From Sphaerochaeta sp. (GTDB lineage Bacteria > Spirochaetota > Spirochaetia > Sphaerochaetales > Sphaerochaetaceae), in contig JALOBD010000005.1 of the NCBI GenBank assembly GCA_023228445.1, forward strand, positions 1-32,394: DNA of 32,394 nucleotides, written 5' to 3'. Positions within the stretch are counted from its first letter, which is position 1. The number at the start of each line of letters is the position of its first letter. Position numbers and translations under genes: made by a program. Positions 23,739 to 31,018 of this stretch are shown piece after piece. The notes beneath the pieces are model-generated. The model made no database searches. It saw only the letters and a list, made by a program, of their open reading frames with translations, and had not been told where the DNA came from.

Positions 23739-24707
23739 CTACAGCGAGCCCAAGAGTGAGGCAACCTCCTCCTTGGTCGGCGGGTCACACCCCTTGCGAC
23801 TGCAGTTGATGGCACTGGCGGCACTCGCCCAAAGCAACGCTTCCTCGATGACCGCGAGCGGCAGCTCTCCCATCATCGGTTTTTGGCCATCGCTACCGAA
23901 GTAGTCGCGGTCGTGGAGGTACGTGAGGATTGAGCCACTGAAGGTATCGCCGGCTCCGACGGTGTCGATCACGGCAAGATCGATGATCGCTTGGGTCCGT
24001 ACGGCTCCATCAGGGGTGTACCAGGCCGCCCCACCCCGCCCGAGCGTGAGAATCACGTGCAGATCCTTCTCTTGAGCCAGCGCCGCCGCCTGTGCATGGG
24101 TATCGCAGCCGGGATAGAGGTAGGAGAGATCTTCGTCGCTGAGCTTCATGATCGAGGCGAGGTCCATCGCCTCATCCATGCGATCGCGGAAGGCAGCTGC
24201 GTCCGTGATGACCGCTGGTCGTACATTGGGATCGAGGAAGATCACCGGCCTCGGTTCAAACTCACCGAGGGCAGCCAGGATCGCCGAGGAGCTGGGCTCC
24301 AGCGTCAGTGCCAGCGAGCCGATATGAACGACGCGCAGGTCGGTGTGTTCAGCCATGACGGTGATCAATTCATCCTTGGTTACGCTGAGCGGGGCACTGC
24401 CATCGAGATAGAAGGCATACGTGGCGCTACCCTTGGAATCGAGGGAGGCGAAGGCCAAAAGCGATGGTTGGCTGGCGTTGCAGAGCAGCGGGTCGAACAT
24501 CACCCGATTGTCCACCAGGTGCTCGAGCATCCGGGTGCCGAACATATCGGCTGAAATCTTGCCGATGAAGCCGACCGAAGCATCCTGCAGGCCTGCCGCA
24601 GTCGCTGCATTGAGCGCACAGCCACCGACGAAAGAATCAAAGCTCACCACATCTCCCTCTGTCTTGGCGATGAAGTCGATCAACGCCTCTCCCATGATTC
24701 CAATCAT
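23739..24707 (-). CDS. PfkB-family sugar kinase, fructokinase-like
   Basis: A 322-residue carbohydrate kinase of the ribokinase/PfkB family. It starts MIGIMGEALIDFIAK, has the GGCALNAATAAGLQDASVGFIGKIS substrate-binding block and ends its catalytic core with DTVGAGDTFSGSILTYL, where the Asp is the general base and the GAGD forms the anion hole. The tail AINCSRKGCDPPTKEEV recalls bacterial fructokinases, so fructose or a related hexose is the best guess. The ATG at 24707 follows AAGGAGG with good spacing; an upstream reading to 24788 crosses the divergent promoter and was rejected. Confidence 0.87.
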   Translation of the reverse strand: MIGIMGEALIDFIAKTEGDVVSFDSFVGGCALNAATAAGLQDASVGFIGKISADMFGTRMLEHLVDNRVMFDPLLCNASQPSLLAFASLDSKGSATYAFYLDGSAPLSVTKDELITVMAEHTDLRVVHIGSLALTLEPSSSAILAALGEFEPRPVIFLDPNVRPAVITDAAAFRDRMDEAMDLASIMKLSDEDLSYLYPGCDTHAQAAALAQEKDLHVILTLGRGGAAWYTPDGAVRTQAIIDLAVIDTVGAGDTFSGSILTYLHDRDYFGSDGQKPMMGELPLAVIEEALLWASAASAINCSRKGCDPPTKEEVASLLGSL

Positions 24708-24770
24708 CTCAAACTCCTCCTTGTCCTGCCCATAGCGTACACCACAAGCATCACTCAATAAAGCGGGATG

Positions 24771-24799
24771 TGGAAAAAAGTTCTCCAAACCCCTATACT
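24771..24799 (+). promoter_or_regulatory. Promoter of the DUF1349-like gene, leaderless geometry
   Basis: TGGAAA (24771-24776), a 17-bp spacer and TATACT (24794-24799), followed by six bases (GGGCCC) and the ATG at 24806. There is no Shine-Dalgarno sequence. Confidence 0.55.
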
Positions 24800-24805
24800 G
24801 GGCCC

Positions 24806-25333
24806 ATGAAACGCATCACGCTGCCCGACTTCACCTGGATCAGGGAACCACTGGCCTCCAAGGGCAACCGCCTCACGAGGGAGGTGGTGGTTGCACCGTT
24901 CACCCCGCCGCCCCCTCAGGGGCCATTGCTTTTGGCCATCAGTGACGAGTACTTTGACTGCCAGATGGCCCTCAGGTCTGAAGCGGGGTGCGAAGCGGGC
25001 ATGGTCCTCTACCACACCGATGCCACGTTCATCGCTGTAGGCTTGGTCGGCGGCGAGGTGGTCATCAACGCCAGCATCAGCGGATGGGCCAATCGCTGGC
25101 ACGTGAAACGGTCAAACCCGTCAACAGAGAGCACCCTCTGGTCGCTGCGACGAGAACAGGAGGGAGTATCCATCGGCTATCGAAGCGAGAGCAGCGATCC
25201 GATACACTGGGTAGGGTGTTTCACCCTCCCAGGCCTGGCCAACTCGATCAGCTTCGGGCCGTACTTCGCCAACCCCGGCGACCGTGAACAAAAGGCCATC
25301 ATCGAGACGTTTTCCTATCGCAGACACATTTAA
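24806..25333 (+). CDS. DUF1349-like (concanavalin-fold) protein
   Basis: A 175-residue cytoplasmic protein without signal or membrane segment. The pattern DEYFDCQMALRSEAGCEAGMVLYHTDATFIAVGLVGGEV, then WSLRREQEGVSIGYRSESSDPIHWVG and SISFGPYFANPGD, resembles DUF1349 proteins with a lectin or glucanase-like jelly-roll. Such proteins are thought to bind carbohydrate, but no enzyme residues are evident. It runs divergently from the sugar kinase gene, which may hint at a sugar link. The start is set by the promoter geometry; a GTG at 24770 would place the start upstream of the -10. Confidence 0.65.
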   Translation: MKRITLPDFTWIREPLASKGNRLTREVVVAPFTPPPPQGPLLLAISDEYFDCQMALRSEAGCEAGMVLYHTDATFIAVGLVGGEVVINASISGWANRWHVKRSNPSTESTLWSLRREQEGVSIGYRSESSDPIHWVGCFTLPGLANSISFGPYFANPGDREQKAIIETFSYRRHI

Positions 25334-25342
25334 TGGGCACTC

Positions 25343-25363
25343 GCACAAGCGATACGCTTGTGC
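25343..25363. terminator. Hairpin between the DUF1349-like gene and glnS
   Basis: A perfect 9-bp inverted repeat GCACAAGCG (25343-25351) and CGCTTGTGC (25355-25363) with an ATA loop, ten bases after the upstream stop. It lacks a U-tract, so it may be a weak terminator or an operator. TGCTACTAT at 25361-25369 looks like an extended -10 for glnS and shares the last bases of the repeat. Confidence 0.4.
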
Positions 25364-25419
25364 TACTATGCAATCATATAAAAAAGCCCCTTTGGAAGGG
25401 CATAAGGCAGGATTGAGAG

Positions 25420-27117
25420 ATGGACGAGACAGTCGAGGTGAAAGCCCCGTCAAACTTCCTTGAGCGAATCATCGAGGATGACCTTGCCGCCGGCAAGGTC
25501 CCGAATAACATGATCATCACCCGCTTCCCTCCCGAACCGAACGGGTATCTGCACATCGGCCACATCAAGTCGATCTGCTTGAACTTCGGTCTGGCAGAGA
25601 AGTACCAGGGACGTTGTCACCTCCGCTATGACGACACCAACCCAGAGAAAGAGGAGCTTGAGTACATCGAATCCATCAAACGGGACATCTCGTGGTTGGG
25701 CTTCGACTGGGGGGAACATGAGTACTACGCCTCCGATTACTATGGCCAGCTCCACCAGATTGCCGTGCGCCTCATCAAGGAGGGCAAAGCTTTCATCGAC
25801 GAACTCAGTGCCGAAGAGCTGAAGGAGTATCGCGGCACCCTCACCGAAGTGGGCAAGAACAGCCCATGGCGCGACCGTCCCATCGAAGAGAGCCTCGCCC
25901 TCTTTGAAGAGATGCGCCAGGGCAAGCACCCGGAGGGTTCGATGGTCCTTCGGGCAAAGATCGACATGGCAAGCCCCAATATGAATATGCGTGACCCCAC
26001 CCTCTACCGGATCAAGTTCGCCCACCATGTCCGCACCGGGGATGAGTGGTGCATCTACCCGATGTACGACTTCACCCACCCGATCAGTGATGCCATCGAG
26101 GGCATCACCCATTCGATCTGCACCCTCGAGTTTGAAGATCATCGTCCCGCCTACGATTGGGCGACCGAGATTGATGGTATCGACCACGCCCCACGCCAAT
26201 ATGAGTTTGCCCGCCTGAACATCAACTACATGGTGATGAGCAAGCGTCGGCTGCTCAATCTGGTCAAACTGGGCATAGTCGACGGATGGGACGATCCGCG
26301 CATGCCCACCATCAGCGGCATCCGCCGCCGTGGGTACTCACCCGAATCGATGAAGGACTTCGTGGGCCGTGTCGGTGTAGCCAAATCTGAGAGTGTGGTC
26401 GACTACTCCCTGCTCGAGTTCTGTGTGCGTGAGGACCTCAACAAGCGTGCCAAACGCCTGATGGTCGTCCTTGAGCCCATCAAGCTGATCATCGACAACT
26501 ACCCTGAGGACAGGGTCGAGTACTTTGACGCGGTTGACAACCCCGAGGATCCAAACAGCCCCTCCCACCCGGTCCCCTTCACCCGAGAACTCTATATCGA
26601 AGCGGAGGACTTCGCCGAGCACCCGCCCAAGGGCTACCATCGCCTCTACATCGGCAATGAGGTACGCCTCAAGTACGCCTACTACGTCACCCCCACCTCG
26701 GTGGAGAAGGATGAGGATGGGAACATCGTTGCGGTGCACTGCACCTACGACCCTGCCTCGCGCGGTGGGGCGACCGAGGACGGGCGACGGGTACGGGGCA
26801 CCAGCCACTGGGTCAGCGCCAGCGAGGGGGTTGAGATCGAGGTCCACCTCTATGACAAGCTCTTCGCCAGTGAATACCCCGGCCAGGGAACGGGCAACTA
26901 TCTCGATGACCTGAATCCCGACTCTCACGTCATCGTCACCGACGCCAAAGCAGAGGTGGAGATACTCAAGACGCAGGTAGGCGACTACCTGCAGTTCATC
27001 CGGAACGGCTACTTCTGCCTGGACAGCAAGCACAGCGATGAGGGGAGGCAGGTCTACAACCGCACTGTCACGCTGCGCGACTCCTGGGCAAGGATGAAGC
27101 AGAAGATGGGCTTGTAA
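25420..27117 (+). CDS. glnS: Glutaminyl-tRNA synthetase
   Basis: Charges tRNA-Gln with glutamine. The 565-residue class I synthetase has FPPEPNGYLHIGHIKS (HIGH motif near residue 47), LRYDDTNPEKE, WLGFDWGEHEYYASDYYGQLH (a GlnRS rather than GluRS pattern), the KMSKR counterpart VMSKRRL near residue 270, and a two-barrel anticodon-binding C-terminal part. Length and order are normal. The start follows AGGATTGAGAG. Having GlnRS suggests that this organism need not make Gln-tRNA by amidation, though that was not tested here. A clear terminator follows. Confidence 0.95.
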   Translation: MDETVEVKAPSNFLERIIEDDLAAGKVPNNMIITRFPPEPNGYLHIGHIKSICLNFGLAEKYQGRCHLRYDDTNPEKEELEYIESIKRDISWLGFDWGEHEYYASDYYGQLHQIAVRLIKEGKAFIDELSAEELKEYRGTLTEVGKNSPWRDRPIEESLALFEEMRQGKHPEGSMVLRAKIDMASPNMNMRDPTLYRIKFAHHVRTGDEWCIYPMYDFTHPISDAIEGITHSICTLEFEDHRPAYDWATEIDGIDHAPRQYEFARLNINYMVMSKRRLLNLVKLGIVDGWDDPRMPTISGIRRRGYSPESMKDFVGRVGVAKSESVVDYSLLEFCVREDLNKRAKRLMVVLEPIKLIIDNYPEDRVEYFDAVDNPEDPNSPSHPVPFTRELYIEAEDFAEHPPKGYHRLYIGNEVRLKYAYYVTPTSVEKDEDGNIVAVHCTYDPASRGGATEDGRRVRGTSHWVSASEGVEIEVHLYDKLFASEYPGQGTGNYLDDLNPDSHVIVTDAKAEVEILKTQVGDYLQFIRNGYFCLDSKHSDEGRQVYNRTVTLRDSWARMKQKMGL

Positions 27118-27123
27118 ACAGAC

Positions 27124-27150
27124 GGGGGACGGGTGCGTCCCCCAATTTTT
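27124..27150 (+). terminator. Rho-independent terminator after glnS
   Basis: A 7-bp stem GGGGGAC (27124-27130) and GTCCCCC (27137-27143), then AATTTTT (27144-27150). It ends only 11 bases before the next start codon, so the amidohydrolase gene depends on read-through or on a promoter inside glnS. Confidence 0.85.
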
Positions 27151-27161
27151 CTGGAGGAGCA

Positions 27162-28400
27162 ATGAATTACTTCTTCGACCAGCACTTTCATCTGATGGAC
27201 ATCTCCCACCCCAACCTCATCAGTTTCTTCGGTTCGATCGAAAGCGGCGTAGCCGAGCTTTTCACCAGTGGAGCGCTGCTCCCCTCCTACATCCTCACAC
27301 CCAAGACACGCAGGACCCACACACTGCTGTCACGCATCACCAATACGCTGACAACCTTCGAGCAACCCATCGGCGCCACGCTGTTGATGATGGAGGAGGA
27401 CCTTGGCGGAGCCTACGCCTCCCATGACGAGGAGGCGGCACGGCCCGACAAGCCCTACATCCGCAGCGGAAAGCTCCACTTTCGCAGCCGTACCTACGAC
27501 AAGATGGCGATGTGTCCGATGTTGATGGACTTCACCGCCTCACCAACCAGCGGTCAGTCACTCTACTACCCCACCCCCAAGAAGGAGAAGATCCTCACCT
27601 ACATCGACGACACGCTCTCTGGCTTTGAGCACTATCGCACCAACCATCCTGACGGACTCTTTGATTTCTTCCCTTTCGTAGGCATCAACCCGCCAGTGCA
27701 CTGCCTCCCCTTCATCAAGGAGATCCTCTCGACATTCGTGGTGACCGACGCCGACAAGGCGAGCGGCAAGCGCCGATTCTACGGTATCAAGGTCTATCCT
27801 CCGTTGGGCTACGACCCTTGGCCCGCTGACCGGGAGGAGCGGGCGAAGGTTGCAGCCATCTATGAGTTCTGTACTGAGCACAAGATCCCCATCATGACCC
27901 ATTGCGATGACCAGGGCTTTCGCGCCCTGAGTGCAAAGGAGGCGTGGCGGGTCAGCGAACCCGATGCCTGGCGCCCGGTCCTCGCTCAATTTCCGATGCT
28001 GGCGATCGACTTCGCACACTTTGGGTGGCAGTACACCCCACTGCAGAAGAACCCATTGACTGTGCTCACCGGCTTGGCCAACAAGGTACCCGACTCCTCG
28101 TGGTTCTACCAGATCACCGAGCTGATGAAGAGTTACCCCAACATCTATGCCGATGTCTCCTTCAGTGGGGCAAACGTCGGCTTTTATGACGAGCTCTCCA
28201 ACTTTTTGACAAGCCTTGAAGACGAGGTGAGAGAGACCATCGAAGGACGGATCCTCTTCGGCACCGACTTCTCGGTGAACTTGATGAAGGTCGAGTCCTA
28301 CACCTCCTACTTCCGGCTCTTCGAGGCTTCGCCCCTCAGCGACGAGGAGGTCCACCGCATGGTGCAGACCAACCCGATGCGCTATATGGGCATGCAATGA
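27162..28400 (+). CDS. Amidohydrolase-family metal-dependent hydrolase
   Basis: A 412-residue TIM-barrel protein of the amidohydrolase superfamily. Metal-ligand candidates are HFH at residues 8-10 (FDQHFHLMD), IPIMTHCDDQGF near residue 245, AIDFAHFGWQ near residue 285 and FGTDFSVNLM near residue 367, in the order of the COG2159-type enzymes. The GGAGGAG before the ATG is strong. The substrate is unknown; relatives include decarboxylases and lactone or amide hydrolases. It converges with rubrerythrin. Confidence 0.78.
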   Translation: MNYFFDQHFHLMDISHPNLISFFGSIESGVAELFTSGALLPSYILTPKTRRTHTLLSRITNTLTTFEQPIGATLLMMEEDLGGAYASHDEEAARPDKPYIRSGKLHFRSRTYDKMAMCPMLMDFTASPTSGQSLYYPTPKKEKILTYIDDTLSGFEHYRTNHPDGLFDFFPFVGINPPVHCLPFIKEILSTFVVTDADKASGKRRFYGIKVYPPLGYDPWPADREERAKVAAIYEFCTEHKIPIMTHCDDQGFRALSAKEAWRVSEPDAWRPVLAQFPMLAIDFAHFGWQYTPLQKNPLTVLTGLANKVPDSSWFYQITELMKSYPNIYADVSFSGANVGFYDELSNFLTSLEDEVRETIEGRILFGTDFSVNLMKVESYTSYFRLFEASPLSDEEVHRMVQTNPMRYMGMQ

Positions 28401-28403
28401 TGA

Positions 28404-28425
28404 ACGGCAGGCTCACGCCTGCCGT
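28404..28425. terminator. Hairpin between convergent genes
   Basis: A perfect 9-bp stem ACGGCAGGC (28404-28412) and GCCTGCCGT (28417-28425) with a TCAC loop, three bases after the amidohydrolase stop and 28 bases from the rubrerythrin stop. It has no U-tract on either strand; it is probably a shared terminator for both genes. Confidence 0.55.
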
Positions 28426-28452
28426 CCTCCACTGGTCTTCAATGATCTTCAA

Positions 28453-28995
28453 TTAGTAATTCTTTGCGGCAATCTCGAAGTACGCCTGCGGATGTACACA
28501 GACCGGGCAGATGCCGGGTGCCTTCTTACCAACGACGATGTGCCCACAGTTGGAGCAGACCCAGATCTGATCACCATCGCGGCTGAAGACCACTCCGTCC
28601 TCGACGTTCTTCAAAAGGTCGAGGTAGCGCTGCTCGTGGTGCTTCTCGATGGCGGCGACCATCTCAAACAGGGTTGCAATCTTGGCAAAGCCTTCCTCAC
28701 GGGCATCCTTGGCAAAGTTGGCGTACATTTCGGTCCACTCGTAGTGTTCACCGGCGGCTGCCGCCTTGAGGTTGCTGGCGGTATCCTGAATCTCCCCACC
28801 CTCTTGCAGGAGTTTGAACCAAATTTTGGCGTGTTCCTGCTCGTTGAAAGCCGTCTCCTCAAAGAGTTTGGCTATCTGGACATACCCCTCCTTGCGAGCC
28901 TTGGATGCGTAGTAGGTGTACTTGTTCCGAGCCATAGACTCGCCGGCGAACGCTTCATTCAGGTTTGCTTCCGTCTTCGATCCTTTCAATTCCAT
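28453..28995 (-). CDS. rbr: Rubrerythrin
   Basis: A 180-residue non-haem peroxidase that reduces hydrogen peroxide in anaerobes. The N-terminal four-helix ferritin-like domain carries diiron ligands in the patterns FAGESMAR (Glu19), NEQEHAK (about residues 51-57) and IEKHHEQRY (about 116-124). The C-terminal rubredoxin domain has Cys147-x2-Cys150 and Cys163-x2-Cys166 followed by HPQAYFE. I start at the ATG at 28995, six bases after AAGGAG; a GTG at 29010 overlaps that site and was rejected. It lies 11 bases downstream of perR in the same operon. Confidence 0.95.
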   Translation of the reverse strand: MELKGSKTEANLNEAFAGESMARNKYTYYASKARKEGYVQIAKLFEETAFNEQEHAKIWFKLLQEGGEIQDTASNLKAAAAGEHYEWTEMYANFAKDAREEGFAKIATLFEMVAAIEKHHEQRYLDLLKNVEDGVVFSRDGDQIWVCSNCGHIVVGKKAPGICPVCVHPQAYFEIAAKNY

Positions 28996-29006
28996 TCCAT
29001 ACTCCT

Positions 29007-29411
29007 TCACTGCCCTTGTGCAGCGCGTTTAATTTGACAATCGGGACAAATTCCGTTGAACACGATCTCGTAGGAGGTGAGCTCGTAGCCGTGGGTATCC
29101 ATCGGCCACGTATCGAGGTTGATCTCATCGTACAGCTCGAGATCCCCTACCCTGCGGCAGTCGAGGCACTGGATGTGGTAGTGCTTGCCCAGGCAATGGT
29201 CGAAGTGGTCAGGTCCGCCGAGCACCTTGATGCGCCTCACCTTCCCCTCCTCAACGAGCATGTTGAGGTTTCGATAGACCGTTGCCCGGCTGATCGACGG
29301 GTGGGAGACCGCGATGCTCTCATAAATCTCTTCGGCGTTTGGGTGGTTTGTCGCGGTGCTGACGGCATCCCACACCAAGCCTTTCTGTATTGTTTGTCGT
29401 TTTTCTCGCAT
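29007..29411 (-). CDS. perR: PerR-type Fur-family peroxide-sensing repressor
   Basis: A 134-residue Fur-family regulator: an N-terminal winged helix (PSISRATVYRNLNMLVEEGKVRR) and a C-terminal dimer and metal domain. The structural zinc site is Cys82/Cys85 with Cys122/Cys125. Residues aligning with the regulatory metal ligands of B. subtilis PerR are His23, Asp71, His77, His79 and Asp90. Asp rather than Glu at the last position is the PerR-like choice that allows metal-catalysed oxidation. It is transcribed with rubrerythrin and a perfect palindrome covers its own promoter start site, so peroxide should relieve repression of both. Confidence 0.9.
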   Translation of the reverse strand: MREKRQTIQKGLVWDAVSTATNHPNAEEIYESIAVSHPSISRATVYRNLNMLVEEGKVRRIKVLGGPDHFDHCLGKHYHIQCLDCRRVGDLELYDEINLDTWPMDTHGYELTSYEIVFNGICPDCQIKRAAQGQ

Positions 29412-29422
29412 GCACGTTCCTA

Positions 29423-29441
29423 AATGATATTAAATATCATT
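29423..29441. promoter_or_regulatory. Palindromic operator, Per/Fur-box-like
   Basis: AATGATATTAAATATCATT is a perfect 9-1-9 inverted repeat. It lies directly downstream of the perR -10 box and covers the expected transcription start near 29438, the ideal place for autorepression by PerR. Confidence 0.75.
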
Positions 29442-29444
29442 AGT

Positions 29445-29473
29445 ATGATAAACCAGTGGGTTTTTACTGTCAA
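29445..29473 (-). promoter_or_regulatory. Promoter of the perR-rbr operon
   Basis: On the minus strand: TTGACA (29473-29468), a 17-bp spacer and TATCAT (29450-29445). The -35 is perfect and the -10 good. Confidence 0.78.
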
Positions 29474-29502
29474 CAATGATTACGACGAAACACCACGCTC
29501 GG

Positions 29503-30732
29503 TCATGCTTTCTTGGTTTTTACTTTCACTTCCCTGGTGATCGCACCGCTGAGGAAGAGCGACGCCTTGGCCAGTGCCGGCCCGGTCATCTCATAGAGCA
29601 CCGCGCTGGAGAGGATGATGGTGTTGAGCAGCATCGCCATATCGGTGGGCAACAGCCGTTGGCCGAGGGCGGCAAGCCCGATGGACACACCAGCTTGCGG
29701 TGTGAGTGCCATGCCCAAAAAGTAGCGGATCTCCTTGTCCATCTTCAACAGCGAAGCACCGGTGTATGAGCCGATATACTTGCCGACGATGCGGATGAAG
29801 AAGTAGAAGACGCCCATGATGCCGGCCACTTTCAACATGACAATGTCGAGCTTCATGCCACTGACAACAAAGAAGGTGAGCAGCACCGGTGGGGCGAAGA
29901 AGTTTAACAGCCGGAAGAGCTGCTCATCATCGCTGATATTGCGGTAGGTACCGCCGAGAACCATGCAGGCAAGCAACGGCGAGACATTGAGCAACGCACA
30001 GGTACCGGAGAGTCCGAGGATGGCGATCATCAACACCACGAGGCGGTGGTCGTCGCTGTTTCGCTTGGCGATGAGGTACTTCAATACGAAGGCGGTCCCA
30101 AATCCCAACCCGATGGAGAGCACGTTCTTGAAGAGCGGCAGGAAGAGCATGGCAGGACTGAAGTGACCGGTCTCGAGGGCCTGCAGGAAGGCGGCACAGA
30201 CGCTGAAAGCGATCAAGGCGAAGGCGTCATCAAGGGCGGTGACCTGGAGGATTGTATCGACAAAGGGTCCTTTGGCGTTGTACTGGCGGATGGTCATCAT
30301 CGTGCTTGCCGGGGCCGTGGCCGAACCAATGACCCCCAACAGGATACAGAAGGGCCAGGGAAGGCCAAAGAGGTAGTGCATGGTGAGGGTGACGATGATC
30401 AGGGCCCCTGAGGCCTCGAAGATCGTGAGGATTATCGCTTTGACTCCATTTGACTTCAATTCACTGATCTTGAAGAACTTACCAACGGAGAATGCGATGA
30501 TGGCCAGCGCAATATCGGTGACGAAGTCGAGGCTTCGCACCGTTTCGATATCCACCCACTTGAGTACGCTCGGCCCGATGAGGATACCGGCAAGCAGGTA
30601 CCCGGTGACGTGCGGCATCTTAGCAAGCTTGGTAACCCGTGTCATGAGGAATCCTGCACCAAGAATCAGTGTTAGCAGTAGGATTGTGGTGGCGTTGTCA
30701 TGAATCGAGATGAAATGGTGAATGAACTCCAT
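29503..30732 (-). CDS. CPA2-family cation/proton antiporter, copy 1
   Basis: A 409-residue membrane protein with about eleven to twelve helices and no C-terminal nucleotide-binding domain. MTRVTKLAKMPHVTGYLLAGILIGP is the typical CPA2 N-terminal pattern. GSATAPASTMMTIRQYNAKG at residues 136-155 keeps the AP motif and LDDAFALIAF has the adjacent ion-site aspartates Asp168 and Asp169. It probably exchanges sodium or potassium for protons. ATAAGGAGGAC supplies a strong ribosome-binding site. It lies downstream of a close paralogue on the same strand and has its own promoter. Confidence 0.87.
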   Translation of the reverse strand: MEFIHHFISIHDNATTILLLTLILGAGFLMTRVTKLAKMPHVTGYLLAGILIGPSVLKWVDIETVRSLDFVTDIALAIIAFSVGKFFKISELKSNGVKAIILTIFEASGALIIVTLTMHYLFGLPWPFCILLGVIGSATAPASTMMTIRQYNAKGPFVDTILQVTALDDAFALIAFSVCAAFLQALETGHFSPAMLFLPLFKNVLSIGLGFGTAFVLKYLIAKRNSDDHRLVVLMIAILGLSGTCALLNVSPLLACMVLGGTYRNISDDEQLFRLLNFFAPPVLLTFFVVSGMKLDIVMLKVAGIMGVFYFFIRIVGKYIGSYTGASLLKMDKEIRYFLGMALTPQAGVSIGLAALGQRLLPTDMAMLLNTIILSSAVLYEMTGPALAKASLFLSGAITREVKVKTKKA

Positions 30733-30794
30733 GGGCTGTCCTCCTTATGGATTATTAAGCGGGCGAGGGCGATTACCTATCATTGATATGGGAC

Positions 30795-30823
30795 ATACTA
30801 TACAATTCGTTCTAATAAATCAA
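30795..30823 (-). promoter_or_regulatory. Promoter of antiporter copy 1
   Basis: On the minus strand: TTGATT (30823-30818), a 17-bp spacer and TAGTAT (30800-30795). The conserved 40-bp element begins at its -35 box, as it does upstream of copy 2. Confidence 0.5.
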
Positions 30824-30861
30824 ATTATATATATTTATAGAACTATAAAATTTTTTGATTG
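30822..30861 (-). repeat. 40-bp conserved upstream element, copy A, with palindrome
   Basis: This AT-rich 40-bp block matches 32348-32387 at 34 of 40 positions by hand alignment. It contains a perfect inverted repeat TTTATAGAACTATAAA (30834-30849). The rest of the 30733-31018 intergenic stretch is less conserved between the copies, apart from the ribosome-binding-site leader ATCCATAAGGAGGAC; beyond the element I see no gene in it. Confidence 0.75.
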
Positions 30862-31018
30862 TACTTCCACGACCAATTCCAGGCACAGGGTGAGGGCACA
30901 TCGCCACTGCCGGATTCACTGCCGTCGCTCTATCTTACAACCCACCCACGAGTAATTGCCACCACAGAAGGGAGGCAAAATCAAAGAAAAGAGGTCTCCT
31001 ATGGCACGGACAACGGTA

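Noticed and set aside
26338..27162. A 274-codon minus-strand frame opposite glnS
   Set aside because: Covered by the conserved 3' half of glnS, and its start lies in the terminator region.
27558..28397. A 279-codon minus-strand frame opposite the amidohydrolase
   Set aside because: Shadow frame of the TIM-barrel gene; no ribosome-binding site and no recognisable domain.
29412..29502. A separate terminator for antiporter copy 1 before perR
   Set aside because: I found no stable stem with a U-run here; transcripts may read into perR, but this could not be decided.
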